Shown here in pieces: positions 1 through 12,700 of a DNA stretch of 64,000 nt (its first letter is position 1; the number at the start of each line of letters is the position of its first letter). Origin of the DNA: Lates calcarifer (Eukaryota; Chordata; Actinopteri; Centropomidae); the NCBI RefSeq assembly GCF_001640805.2, contig NC_066833.1:4254471-4318470 (forward strand). The letters are read 5' to 3'. The notes below the pieces were generated by a model. It did not search any database and was not told where the DNA came from. It saw only the letters and a list, made by a program, of their open reading frames with translations. The translations under genes were made by a program, and so were the position numbers.

Positions 1-734
1 AAACTCTCTGTGGTAACTGCCTGAAGCAGGAAAATGTCTCTTACAAGGTGGAAAGTTCTTTTTTTCTTTATGATGATTTGAGACTTTCTCATCAGTCTCT
101 TTTAAGCTGAGATCCCGCTGTATTGCCGTTAAGAAGACCCCTCATTGTGCTGCCTTTGCTTGTCCACAGCAAAATATGGCCCAGTGTGTGTTTTAGATAG
201 CACGCCGGTGTTTTGTAATCAAAGATGTGACGTGTTGTGTGAAGGCCAATTTATTCTTCTGCACTTACTTGACACTGTAAACGAACTGTCACTAACATTA
301 GCTCAGCTTCTTTTAAGGGGTTCAGTTTGTTTTTAGGTTAGAATTCTTTCGCTGTTCATAATTCGTGAGGTTTTTACTGGGAGCCGATTTGTCCCCAGAG
401 GTCTCCTTGTCTCTAAAACAAACAGACCTGATAATGAAAACCAGTAAAAACACAGAATAAAGCAGTTTCACAATAAAAATGTGTTTCTCTGTGACACTCA
501 CTCACTGTGAGAGGGGCTCTGTTTGCTCTGTTTGTTTCTCTGATAACTTAAGATCCAATCATCGAAAAATCCTTCATCCGATTAAAGGTTATAAAGTCAT
601 ATAAGTGACAATGATAAGACTGCTTATTGAAAACTCTGCGTGTTGAAACAACATATGATTTACTTTTGTAATTTCATCATATAGTGCAGTGATAGTGATT
701 GTGAGTCGGTTCTGATTTCTCTGATCTTTTAAAG

Positions 735-3700
735 GATGCTGGAGCAGGTGCCAGCACAGATGGGCGACGGAGCAGTGCGGTGGGCGAAGCTAGTCATTCC
801 CCTGGTGGTCCACTCTGCGCCCAAGGTCCGTCTACGAGCAGCAGCGGCCATGGAGTTGGGCATGCCTCTGTTGCTGGAAAAACAGATGGAGGTGGCTGCT
901 ATCATCGAACCAATGATGTCCACGGTTAGTTCCTGAGTCAGAAACTGAAAATGAGCACTGAAATGATCTGCCAAGAAGGGAAGGAATTGAGGAATGTGAG
1001 AAACTCTGTTGACATACATACTGTTTGTCTTCACAGAAACTGATCCCAGAGCTGCAGAAGCTTTTCATGTCCAAGAATGAAACCAACGTCCTGAAGCTCT
1101 GGCCCTTATTTGTGAAACTGCTAGGGAAGGTAAAGTGTATATATACTCTCTGTCTCCACATTCAACCCCTGAAATGTCCATAGATAAATGTATGGCTGAA
1201 TGTGTCATACACAGAAGAACAGGCCTTTTCTCCACAGATCACCACAAACTTCAAAACTTTCTTTATTTAGATTTAGCTGCTGTCTATATTTGGAGAACTG
1301 ATTGAACTTTTAAGAGTTAAACACATACAGGCAGACGACTAATTAAAGGAAAAACCCAGTTTGATGCTTATCAACACACCTTATGTTGGGTTTTACTCTC
1401 ACTTCATTCAGCACTCCACACACCTGGAGTTCAGTACACATAAAGAATTTATGAGTAGGAGCACTGAAGATGGATTCATTATTAAAAGGTTCTAATTAAT
1501 TTGTGGGAAATCTTAAGTCCAGATGTGTTCTCTCTGCAACTAACTGTATTATTGGTTATGAAAATAGTTGTTAAATTAATTGATTCTGTTTTTTGCACAA
1601 AAAAATGCCAGAAAATTTAGTGTGAAAAATGTGTGAAGCCTTCAAATTTGAAGGATGCCTAAGAGGACAACTAAGAAAACCAGCAGATATTCACCATTTT
1701 AAAAGGTGGTGCAATGAATTCTCTGAATTTTTGCTTAGTTAGCAAAAAGTGTGGCAGTTCATTTGTCAGTTTTTTAATCAATTGGTCAACTAATTGTCTC
1801 AGAGCTAGTTGAGAGCAGATTCTTATTCCATCCACTATGTGGAGAAGTTTACTGAAAGGCATGACCAAGACCTGTAATTTAGCTGGACTGAAATTTCTCA
1901 GATGTTCAGTTCAGTGTTCAGTTGGTCACATCAGACTGATCAAAGGGTTTTTCTTCCCCAGCTGCTGCACAGAGGAGGTCCCTTCATCAACTCTCTGCTG
2001 CATCTGGAGGAGCTTGGTTTCCGCAGCTCCTCTCCAACCATCAAGAAGATCGCCTTCATCGCCTGGAAGAGCCTCATAGATAACTTTTCTCTCAATCCAG
2101 GTGAGCAGCTGACGTGATGGTTCCTGTTCTCTGACAAATCCAAGGCTTTTAACTTTTTAAAGTAGCCAGTCGCAGTCATCAAGTTTTAATTTCGTACTCC
2201 TGTTTACTCCTGAAGACATCCTGTGCAGTGCCAAACGTATGAAGCTCCTTATGCAGCCGCTCACATCCATCCACGTCAGGACAGAAGCCCTGCTGCTCAC
2301 CAAGGTGGAGGTCTGGTGGTACCTGGTGGTCCAGCTGGGACCCAACCTGTCATCCAACTTTGATCAGGTTAGACTTTCCCTTCTCCTCTCTCTCAACTCT
2401 ACATGCAAGACTATTTAGTTTAGTTTTTTTCCCAGCCTGTCACGTCTTACAACAATTTCTTGTTAACCTGTTATCAGATATCCCCATATTCTGCACAAGC
2501 CTGATAATAATCGACCCAAAATAAAAATGTTACTTTAAATTTTACAACCACAAAGTCAGAATGAGTAGAAGAGATACTGAACTGGAGTTACAGAGGCACA
2601 AACATGGTAGAAATGGAAGGGGTTTTTTTTGCCTCTCGTCATAAAAACGATTATAAGGCCTGTAGTTGGACCTTTGGAGCTGTGTCAACAGTGCAGTGAT
2701 ATAGGGATCCTAAAAGACTTTGCACAGATAGAATCAAGAGACTCAGGTTTTGTTCAGACTGCAAGCAGGTCAGATTTGTTTTTCAAATTAGATCTTTAGG
2801 ACAGACTGTCTGCACTGTTATTTGAAAACGATCAGATTGGATTCGTGTATCGGGACATCATCAGCCTATCTGCATAGAGATCTGAATGGGATCGCATTTT
2901 AAACCACCTCCAAATGTGGTTTTATTTGTTGTGGCTGGCTGCATGAACAATGCCTTCAAGCTTTCAAAAAATGAATAATTTTGTCAAGGTTCTGTGAGGA
3001 TTGAGTCCAGTACACACTGAAGCATCCCGCTGGTTGGACGGTGTGTTTTTAAAAGCTTAAATTAAGTTTAATTTTCATATTTGTTGGCACACAAGCAGAT
3101 GAATGTTCAGAGAGAAGGACCGGGAATTCAGTGTAATTGCATCAGTAATGAGCTACAGTTGAAATTTGTCATTGGTGACAACAAGGGATTAACCTGCGAC
3201 AGTGATCAAATATGAACGCACATTCACACAGTCTTGTTATGCACACATCTCTAGTATGAGGGGATGAATACAAGAAGTTGTTATCTACATGAAATAAGTT
3301 GTTCTTTTCATTTGCTGAAAAGGCTTCAAAATTATCTTTCGAGAGCAATACGTGGTGAGTGAACAGTGTTCGTCTCTCTCCAGGTTTCAGTGCCTCTGCT
3401 CCAGTGCACTATTGGATCTGACTCCTCTGCAGTCCCGGGCACTCCTTCTAGAGCCGTCGCTCAAAATGGTGCTGCTCCACCTGGCACACCCAAAACTGGT
3501 AAGTTAATACATCCAACTCCCTCCACCCAGAGCCATCTGTCCCCCATGATGCACTGCATAAAGACTGACGTTCCATCAGTGAGCAGTGACATTGGCTGAG
3601 ACAGTAATTTAAGTTTCTACTCTATGATTACAGGCACTCCAGGCTTCAACAGCCCAGCCAACACGTCTCGGATGAGTCTGAACTCCAGTGTCCACGTCCC

Positions 3701-6700
3701 CGCCACCTTCCCCTCCACCCAGCTGCTGGGCCTGGAGATGTTGCTCCACTACTTCCTGGGGCCAGAGGCTGTTGCTGCTGCAGCAAAGAGAAAACTGATC
3801 CTGAGTCTTGGTGAGAGTCCAAGCCACACATGCATATTTGTACATGATGGTAGATTAGCAAGTCATACATTTGTAGTCACCTGCTCTGACACATGCTGAT
3901 CTTCAACTTGTCATTTTAAATTAACATTTGGTGGAGCTCTATATTTTATATAAAATACTATATACAGTTATATTTACTTTTATGTAAGTGTGGTTTAAGA
4001 TAAAGAAAATTAATGAATCTTTACATATCAGATGACCCTTTGGTCATCAATGGACTCACACTACGTCAATGTGAGAGGCTTGGCATTTGTGACAGGTTAG
4101 AAATGCAGGGCAGATGTGTTGTTGGTTTTTCTAGACAGTCCAGCCAACCAGGCTTTTTGAAGCAGGAGTAAGTAGCCAGAAAGAAGCAACAGAAAAACCA
4201 TCACACAATGGTGACAGGGATGGATAAGGCAGTTGTGAACTGATTGTCCAGCTGTTCAACCTTTGTATAGCCTATATTGGGAAGGCGAATAAACACTCCA
4301 GTTCAATAATGAAATATTTACCATATAAGCAAGATTGTCTTTTCTTTCCAGAGCCCTTAAACCACCCCCTCCTCTCCGGTGCTTCCTCCTTCTCTAAACA
4401 TGCTACAGTGCTAATCTCTAACATCAGAGATGGATTCACCAACATTGGCAAAGACGCTCCAGGTAAACGTCACAGCTGGACTTGACTGAGTGGATTGCAT
4501 GTGATTTCCTTTCTAGTCTAGGTTGTATGGATAACCTTCTCCACCACCTCCTGTAGAGAGGTAAAACTTCAGTCATCAATACCTGGTTGTTTTTCAGTTG
4601 AGCTTGTTTTATAGTCAGAAGCTTCAAATAATCTGTAGGAGGCCATGCTTGCACTCACAAATATGAACAGCTGTTCTTGGAAGGCAGTTAATTAACTAAA
4701 AGCACAGTCTTGGACTTACTTAAAGACTTAAGTAATAAACAAATATTAAGGTTTAGAGGAATGATGTGAGTAGAAAGTGGATTGATTTTGAGTCATACAA
4801 TGCTTTTACATGTACTTAACCTGGTTGTTGTGAGCTTTCTGGAGTAACTTTATTCAGTGGGCGTCCAAGTTACCTGTGTGACAGATATTTTAAGGAAGTC
4901 TGGTTGTAGCAACAAGCAATGCTTTTAAAGCTTATTATATCCCAGAACGCAGCACAACAGTTTATAATACTCACAGAAAGGATATGACAGTTGTCACAGT
5001 TTCATCTAATTTATCCTCTGTTGTGATGACCTTGATGGTAGAAAAACAACATTGACGTTAAAAAGTTATCCACCAGGAATGTACCTTGCTAGATGACGCT
5101 GAATTGTGTGTGACAAAATTTCACCTTCTTTGTCAGCACCCTGGGGAGGAAAGCTCATCACTCAGCCAATGAAACAGTTGTTTTCTTATCTGCAACTGAA
5201 ACATCTAGGGCAAATTATTTTAGAGACTGTGTCATGTCACTGCAAATATGCAAACCTTGGTTTAAGATTAACGGTTTTTAAAGTTCTGGTGTCCCTGATG
5301 TAAAAGAGGTTTTACAGTACAAAAAAATTAGTACACATTCTCAGGGTTCCTTCTGACTTTAACCTAAAACCTGCTGTCATGATCCAAGTTTTCTCTCCTC
5401 TACCCTCCTGCAGATTCCCTTTTGGCTGTCCTATGGACCAATCTTGTCCGTTATGTCAACCTAACTATAGAGTCTGGTAAGTACTTTGATATTAAGTCAT
5501 CTTAACTGGGTATAGCATGTGATGTGGATAACACTACCAAAGTAAAGAAATGCAAAATAATTGCCAAATACACACATCTTTTCTACTCAGCTGTCCAGTT
5601 GAGCAGCTGAACATGTACAATTATGGTAAGAAAAAACACAATAAAGCATGGAAAAAAATAGCAGATTTCTTTATAAGCAGTCAAACAGATCTCCAGAGGT
5701 AGCTGTATAATCAGACTCCCCATGTTTGCAATTAGAAAACATTAAAAACAGCTGTTTAAGCACAGAAACTTCTCCCAGTTTACTCATTTTTGTCAGCACT
5801 TTATGCTTTTGTTGGGCAATAAACACAAAAAAGCTGTGTCCGCTGTGAGAATGTATTGTAAGGATATTTATTTATTTACTGGCATGTCTTGTGGCTTTAA
5901 TAACCACCATACTACATGTTTGGTTGCAGAACTGTTAAGATGAAACTTGGTTACTTGAAAATTCCTCCTAAAATGAGGGACAAATAAAAGTGGCCTTAAA
6001 GGATATGTCAGATTCCATCTGCTTTGTGTTAATGTCATTTTAAATTATTACTGCTTCCACTGTTGTGGCTGCTGCTCAGCAAGGTGGGCTCTTAAAGCTG
6101 TGGGTCCCACCTGGCAGCGCCACATAAAGCACTCTGATTGGGTCTTGGCTCTGTTGTTTGGGAGCAGGACCAGTGAGACCATGTCCTCCTCTCCGATCTG
6201 ACCCATTCTCATCAATCATCAGTTTAAGTCGGAGCGTTCAGAGCATTGTGGTCTGGACTGCTATGAAGAGAACAAACACTGAGGGGTCTGTCCCCAATGA
6301 TGACTCTCTTAAAAAAAAAAAAGAAAAAAAACAGCTATTTTTGGTGTTAGCCTCTTTTAAGAACGTGTTTACATTTGGCATTCTGCGGAGGGGCTTTTGA
6401 AATGAATCTCATCCTTGGTTGTTAGTAGGCAGTAAGAAGGACCGTCAGGGCTGTGAAGTACTCACACTGATGCTTCAGGCTCTGCAGAGCATCGTCACCT
6501 CAGGAGCTCTGCCTGCAGACAGAGTCCTGGTAAGACCAAGATCAGAATCCTTCAAGCCTGATATGCACTGCTTCATCTTTTCATGCATATTAACCGACTG
6601 TAATCACACCCAGAATTCAACTGATTCATTCATTTATCATTTTGAAAAACACAGTAGAATAAAACGAAACATTGACAAAATCACAATAAGAAAACACAAG

Positions 6701-9700
6701 GTTTAATTAGAAAAAAAGATGTATTGAAACTTCAGAGCCAGCATTTTGAACATTTTATCACCATGTAATATTTAGTTTAACAACAAAAACCTCATGGGTC
6801 TGTTTTCCATTATTAAAGTTTTGGATTTTTTCTTTTAACTGTAGGCAACTGTTTCTTTGTTAGTTGACTCTTTGGCTGGTGGCTTTAAGCTGACTTATTT
6901 GAATCCATTATTTGAATGTTATTGCTCTGTTGCAGTTTTTCAAAGTTAAGCTGATAAAATGTTTCTTCCTCAGGTTCTGTTTGAGGCCACGGTGAAAGGT
7001 CTTCCCCAGAGAGTTCTTGGCTCTGCCTCCTACCAGGTTGGCAAGATGGATGTGCTCAATGTGAGTGCCTCTTGGTCCACTGTTAATCACGAAACGCATT
7101 CATATACAGCATTCATGGAAATGCTCTCACAGCTAAGTAAACTCTTGTTTTTCCTTTCCCCAGGGAACACCAGCTCTTTTTCTCATCCTTCTACTCTACA
7201 ACAGCAGCATGCTCTCGGCCTACATAGAGGACGAAAGGTATACATTTACTTCCTTATGTCAGGTGAAGTGAGTAACATTGATCAACTGGCTGTTACTTTG
7301 ACATGTACCACCCACCTAAACAAGGTTGCAGACTAGCATTAATGTTTAAGTAGTGTTTTGCTCCTGTAGTTGGTTGAGGTAAAGCCAGGTTCTAACTAAT
7401 TAGTTTTCTTGATTAACCAAATGAATTGGTTGTCTGATTTGTAAAATTTCAGACTAGTGACACATTTGCAATTGTTGTTTTGCCTGACCAAACCGAACTT
7501 CTAAATTATTGATTTTGGTGTGGGTTGTACAATGACAAAGTCTATTCTGTTTTAAAATGATGAAAACAGTAGTGTGGCTTTGTGAATGTGGTACATATTT
7601 TGAATTTGGCTCTGTGTCTTTTTGTCTGCAGGTTTTTTCAGTGCCTTCAAACACTGGTGGGCTGTGGCTTGTCAGGCCCCACTTCCCCTTTAGCGTTTGC
7701 GGAGGCGGTGCTCGGTGCCATCAGAGGCAGTGCAGGCTCTCTGCAGAACAAGGAGCAGCTGTGGAGGATGTGGAGCGTGATGGTCAGCCCGCTCACAGAC
7801 ACCATCACACAGGTAGGTGGAGAAGCACCTGTTGTCAGTGTAACTGGCATGACCAATTAAGTCTGTGACTGATGGGCAGATTAATCTCCAAATTTGGTTA
7901 CATGGTCAATTGGATTATTTCTTTAGCAGGTCAGTTTTAAAGAAATATTTCCCACTCACAATGTGAGGAATGAACCACAGAGCAGCACAAATTCTAGTAG
8001 CAACCAGCAGTTAAATTAATGGTATAAAAGCACAAAAAGTGGAGGCACTATGAAATTACAAATCCTTTGAATCTGCTTTCTTGATGATTTGTCGCAACTT
8101 TTCATTGTTTATTTTTACCTCTGCCAACAAGATTATATTTTTGCCTGTGTCTGTTTATTTATCAGAAGGAAAACTACTGAACTGATTTGCACCAAACTTA
8201 ATGGGCATTAACCAGAGAAGAAGCCATTACAGATCTAGGAATTAAAAAAAAAAAAAAAAAAAATTCCCTAACATTACGGGATTGGACATTTTTCAACATT
8301 TCATCAGTTTCTCAGGAAATAATGTTTGGATCTTAATGTAAAAAAATGTGAGTTACAGTTTGTACAGTTTGATGCAGATCCAGATAATAATTTGTATCTG
8401 ACAGACATGTAAGATTGTTTGGCCTTGGGGGAAGGTATGCACTCCACTGCGTGCCATCCCATTTGCATTTTATTTATTTATCACTCTGGTCTATTCTTCC
8501 AGCACAAATTTTACACAAATTATAAGCTGTCACCTGTAACTAACTAATGTACATCCCATGATTGAAAAGAAGTGACATTAAGGTTGAAGTAATATTTTAC
8601 TGGTTATTGCCTGGGAAGAATAAATCAGGATCACAGAACATAAGACTGTGATCTCAGGAGAAGCTTTGTTCTCCCTTTGACAGCTCTCCAGAGTGAACCT
8701 GATACCAGCATAAAGAAATTATTTTATCTCACATAAGTAACTTTTCTTTCTTTCCTTCTTTTTAACAGTCTAATGAAGTCAACCAAGGTGATGCTCTGGA
8801 GCACAACTTCAGTGCCATGCACTCTGCCCTGCTGTTCCCCATTACACACCTACTTCATGGCACACCACTACAGCAGGTCTGTTAACCATAGGATTTTATT
8901 TTACCCACATGATCATCACACTTTGAACCACTGTTTTGCCCTTGGTCCTGTTTTCACTTTCACCAGTGGGTAAATCCTGATTCTGATCCCTGTATTTGTT
9001 TTGTTTAGGCGGCCCAGAAGTCAATGCTGTCCACGTGGTCGAAGCTGTACAAGGTGTTTGCCCGCTGCTCGGCGCTGGTGGTCACAGCTGAGGAGAACAT
9101 CTGCTGCGAGGAGCTCTGTGCAAAGATGACTGCTTCCATAGACAAGGATGCCTTAATGGTGAGTAGAGGAGAGGAAGCTGCCATCGTAGTAAAGCGTCCA
9201 AAACAAATGAAGATTTAATTTCTAGTGGTGGACATTGTACAAAATACAGTGTATCCTGCCAACCTGAAAAAAAATCTAATCAAATATTTTTTCAGAATTT
9301 GCACACAAGTTTGAGATGATTCATCCTAACATTAAGAGTTTTTCAAAATAATAAATAGGATAATGTTACCATCTAGAAAATTTAATCTTCACCTGGAAGT
9401 TAAGGTACTTTTTGGCTGTACTGCCACAGCAGGGCCAGCCATGTAAATACGAATGTCTGTGACTGAGTGAGTGAGAGTTACAACATTGGTTGGTCAGCTG
9501 TTGGACTTTTTCCATTGGCTGCCGTTTTTCCATGTCATCATTTCACGTTGTTTCTGTTATGTCATCAGGGAGTGTGACTCATTTTTGTTTGCCCCCTCTG
9601 CTCTGGTGTCTTGAAAGTATCTGTTTTGATAACAACCCTGGTTTGATGCATTCTGATCTTCCAGCTTCCTTCAACATTACATGCTGTCGCCAGTATCCTC

Positions 9701-12700
9701 CAAGTCATGGTCGAGTGTGTGGACTTCTCGCCGTACACACCTCAGTTTCAGCAAAAGCTGAAGTGTAAGAGAACTTAATCTAATCTTTTTTCAGTCTCCA
9801 AATATGCCTTAAATTAAACGGAGAATTCATTTTTTCATTCTTGTTTCTTCCAGCTCCTCACACACCTGTGAACTGGATGAAAAAGAGGAACAAGGCCCTT
9901 GGGAATCTCACCACGTTCCAGTCCCTGCTAGTCCAGTGTCTGGAGGTTTATCTGGAGGGCCCTGAAGATGCTTCCTCCGAGGCCACGGGAGTTGCCCTGG
10001 TCTCCATCCTGTCTGCTCTCTTCACCAACCTCACCCTCGCCAATGCTGTCCAGGAGGCACTCGCTTCTCTGATTCAGCCTCTCACCCTCTTCTACAAACC
10101 AGCAGCAAGCGAGCAGCCTGAACTCACCTCGCAGCTTCTGGCAAAGGTGAGTTCTTTATCCAATGGGCATTGATCTGATTAGTTAATTAATTGATTAGTC
10201 AACATTAGCTTACTGTTTTAATGACTTTTGAAAGAATGCACATTTTTAATAATCATATTCAATTGAGTTTACGAGTGGTATATATTTTCTTTTCTCCCTG
10301 TGCGTCCTGCAGCTTGAGAAGCTTCTTAGTGAGGTTTTTGGCTGCCTGCAGAGCCGATCTACTTTGGCCTACAATGATGAGCTCCTGGCTCTGCTTTCTC
10401 CTCTGCTGTGTGTGTTGTTCCCACACAAGAATAAGCAGCTCCGCACCTCAGCCACTCAGTTCTGGAATTCCACCTTCGCCAACTCAGTCAGCCTCACTTA
10501 CCCCGAAGAGATCAGGTGAGATTCTTCAGGTTATTTTTAATGTTGCATTTGTATTTTTAGCCAGAGGAAAGGGCTATGGGTATGTGTATTCATTTTGCGA
10601 GACTGAATCTAGTACATCTGACCACAGTGATTGTGGGGTGATTTCACTGACCTCTTGTTCAGTAAAAAATGTCTCCATTTTCTTTACACAGACCAATACT
10701 GAGCCTAGTGAAGCAGAAGATCCCAATCATTCTCCCTGGCTTTGAGGTCGTCACTGTTTCTGATGAGCTCAGTGGGCAATATTCTGTAAGTTGCCAAAAA
10801 TTAAATTATTAAAAATACATTACCACTCTCTCTGTCCTTTTCTTATTTTTGGCTGATTGTGTTTGTGTTTAGAGTGAGAGTTCTCAGTTGGAGACCAAGC
10901 TCAGTGGGATGCCCATCTCGTCTGTGGGGAAGAGGGACTCACTGCTGGGAAAGGCTGCTGACCTGAAGGACAAGAGCTCCGCAAAGACCCCCAAACCTGT
11001 TTCTGTAAGTCTAAACTCTAATCAGGTAGTGTTTCCATTTTAATAACAGATAAACCTTTTTGCATAAAGCTAGTATACTGTAAATGCTACTTTGGCTTGC
11101 TTGTTTTTCCCTTGTTGTTAATTGTTTACTATCTGACCATTGCACAAATGGGTTCCCTTGTATTTTCCTCCGCAGACAAAGCTGGACTTTAGCTCTCCCA
11201 AGCCTCCCCGCAGAGAGGTGTTGGAGGAGGAGGCCTCCATCGACTTTGTCTTCATTCCTCCTGAGACAAAGGAGAGAGTTTTGACAGAGCACCAGAAGGA
11301 GGTGAAGAGGACTAAAAGGTCAGATTTGTCCCCTTGTCTGTTTGACCATCTTAATGAAATACATTTAAAGTGTCCATGTTGTCAGTTGTGTGAAGTGAAA
11401 TGTTTTCCTTGGCCACAGGGTTGACATCCCAGCCATGTACAACAACCTTGATGCTTCTTTGGATACAACAGTTTTCTCTCAGTACACTCAGAGCCAAGAG
11501 GACTCTTTGTAAGTTCTGAGCATCTGTTACTAAAATCAGGATAAATCCCTGCTCTCTCATAAAAAAACAGAATACACATAATGAACCATTTTTTCCCACA
11601 GGGACAAACTGCCAACAGAACAAGTTGACAAGGTTACCAAAGAGGCTCCGAGCAAGGTAATGAAACACACATCCTCGTCACAGCCCGGGGGGGGGTCATT
11701 TGTCCTGTTTTTCATGAATAAAACAACTCCTTGTACATTATTACTTTCAGCACCTGATAGTTCTCATCTATTTTGGGCTTAACTGCAGCTTTAGTTTCAG
11801 TCTGTATTAATCATCTGTAGCATCTCCAGGTTAAAAACGTATTACAGAAATCATTTGGAGCTTCAATTAAGGCAGTGGCAGGACTGTATCTTCAGAATTA
11901 AGCATTTGTCAGGATATGACACAAACTACCAAAGCGAGGATTTCTTTTCAGTCTGTTCATGCAAAAAGTTTTAAGTGAAGTTTAACGTTCATTGACCAGA
12001 AATTTAACAGCAGGCAAAAAACATGGTTTCTCGGATATCTTTCTAACCAAACCACAAACACTTCCTGGGGGATCCTGAGCTGGTTTCAGGCCAGATGTGT
12101 AATCTCTCCAATATGTTCTGCGTCTGCTTCAGAGCCTCCTTGCACTTGGACATGCTCACACTACCTCCCCATGAAGTCCCCAGGAGGCATCCTGATTAGA
12201 TTTTGGGGGCAGTTGTTACGCTATACAATTTTGCAATCAATTGCAGTAGCTCCTTTTTTATTATTGTAGTACTTGATAAAACAATAAATGAACAACATGC
12301 TTTTTTAAGATTGTGTAGTATAACATATAACATCGTCTTGAATTGTTAACATGATGACTTCTGTATATTTAAGCCCCCTTTATCATATATATTTATCCTA
12401 TATTTCAGGCTGCCTGATGATTTAAATCTGTGGTCGTTACATAACACTGAGAGACACGTCCACTGATGGCTGATTTGGAGCTTTTCTGACCAAAGACTGC
12501 CTGTGGCTGCATTCAAGCAGCATCAGAAATTTAGGACCAAGGTCTCACAGTGTGACTGCTGCAATGACCTACTTCCACAAACCAACCAATCAGAATATAA
12601 TATGAAGTGACGCAAAATACACTGGCTGGCGGGAGATGTTGTATGTGGACAGTTTAAAGGGGGAAGAATGTGCACATATGCAAAACAATACAGTCAAAAG

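Noticed and set aside
729..1161. Minus-strand frames over the first rif1 exons
   Set aside because: They are antisense shadows of conserved rif1 coding exons.
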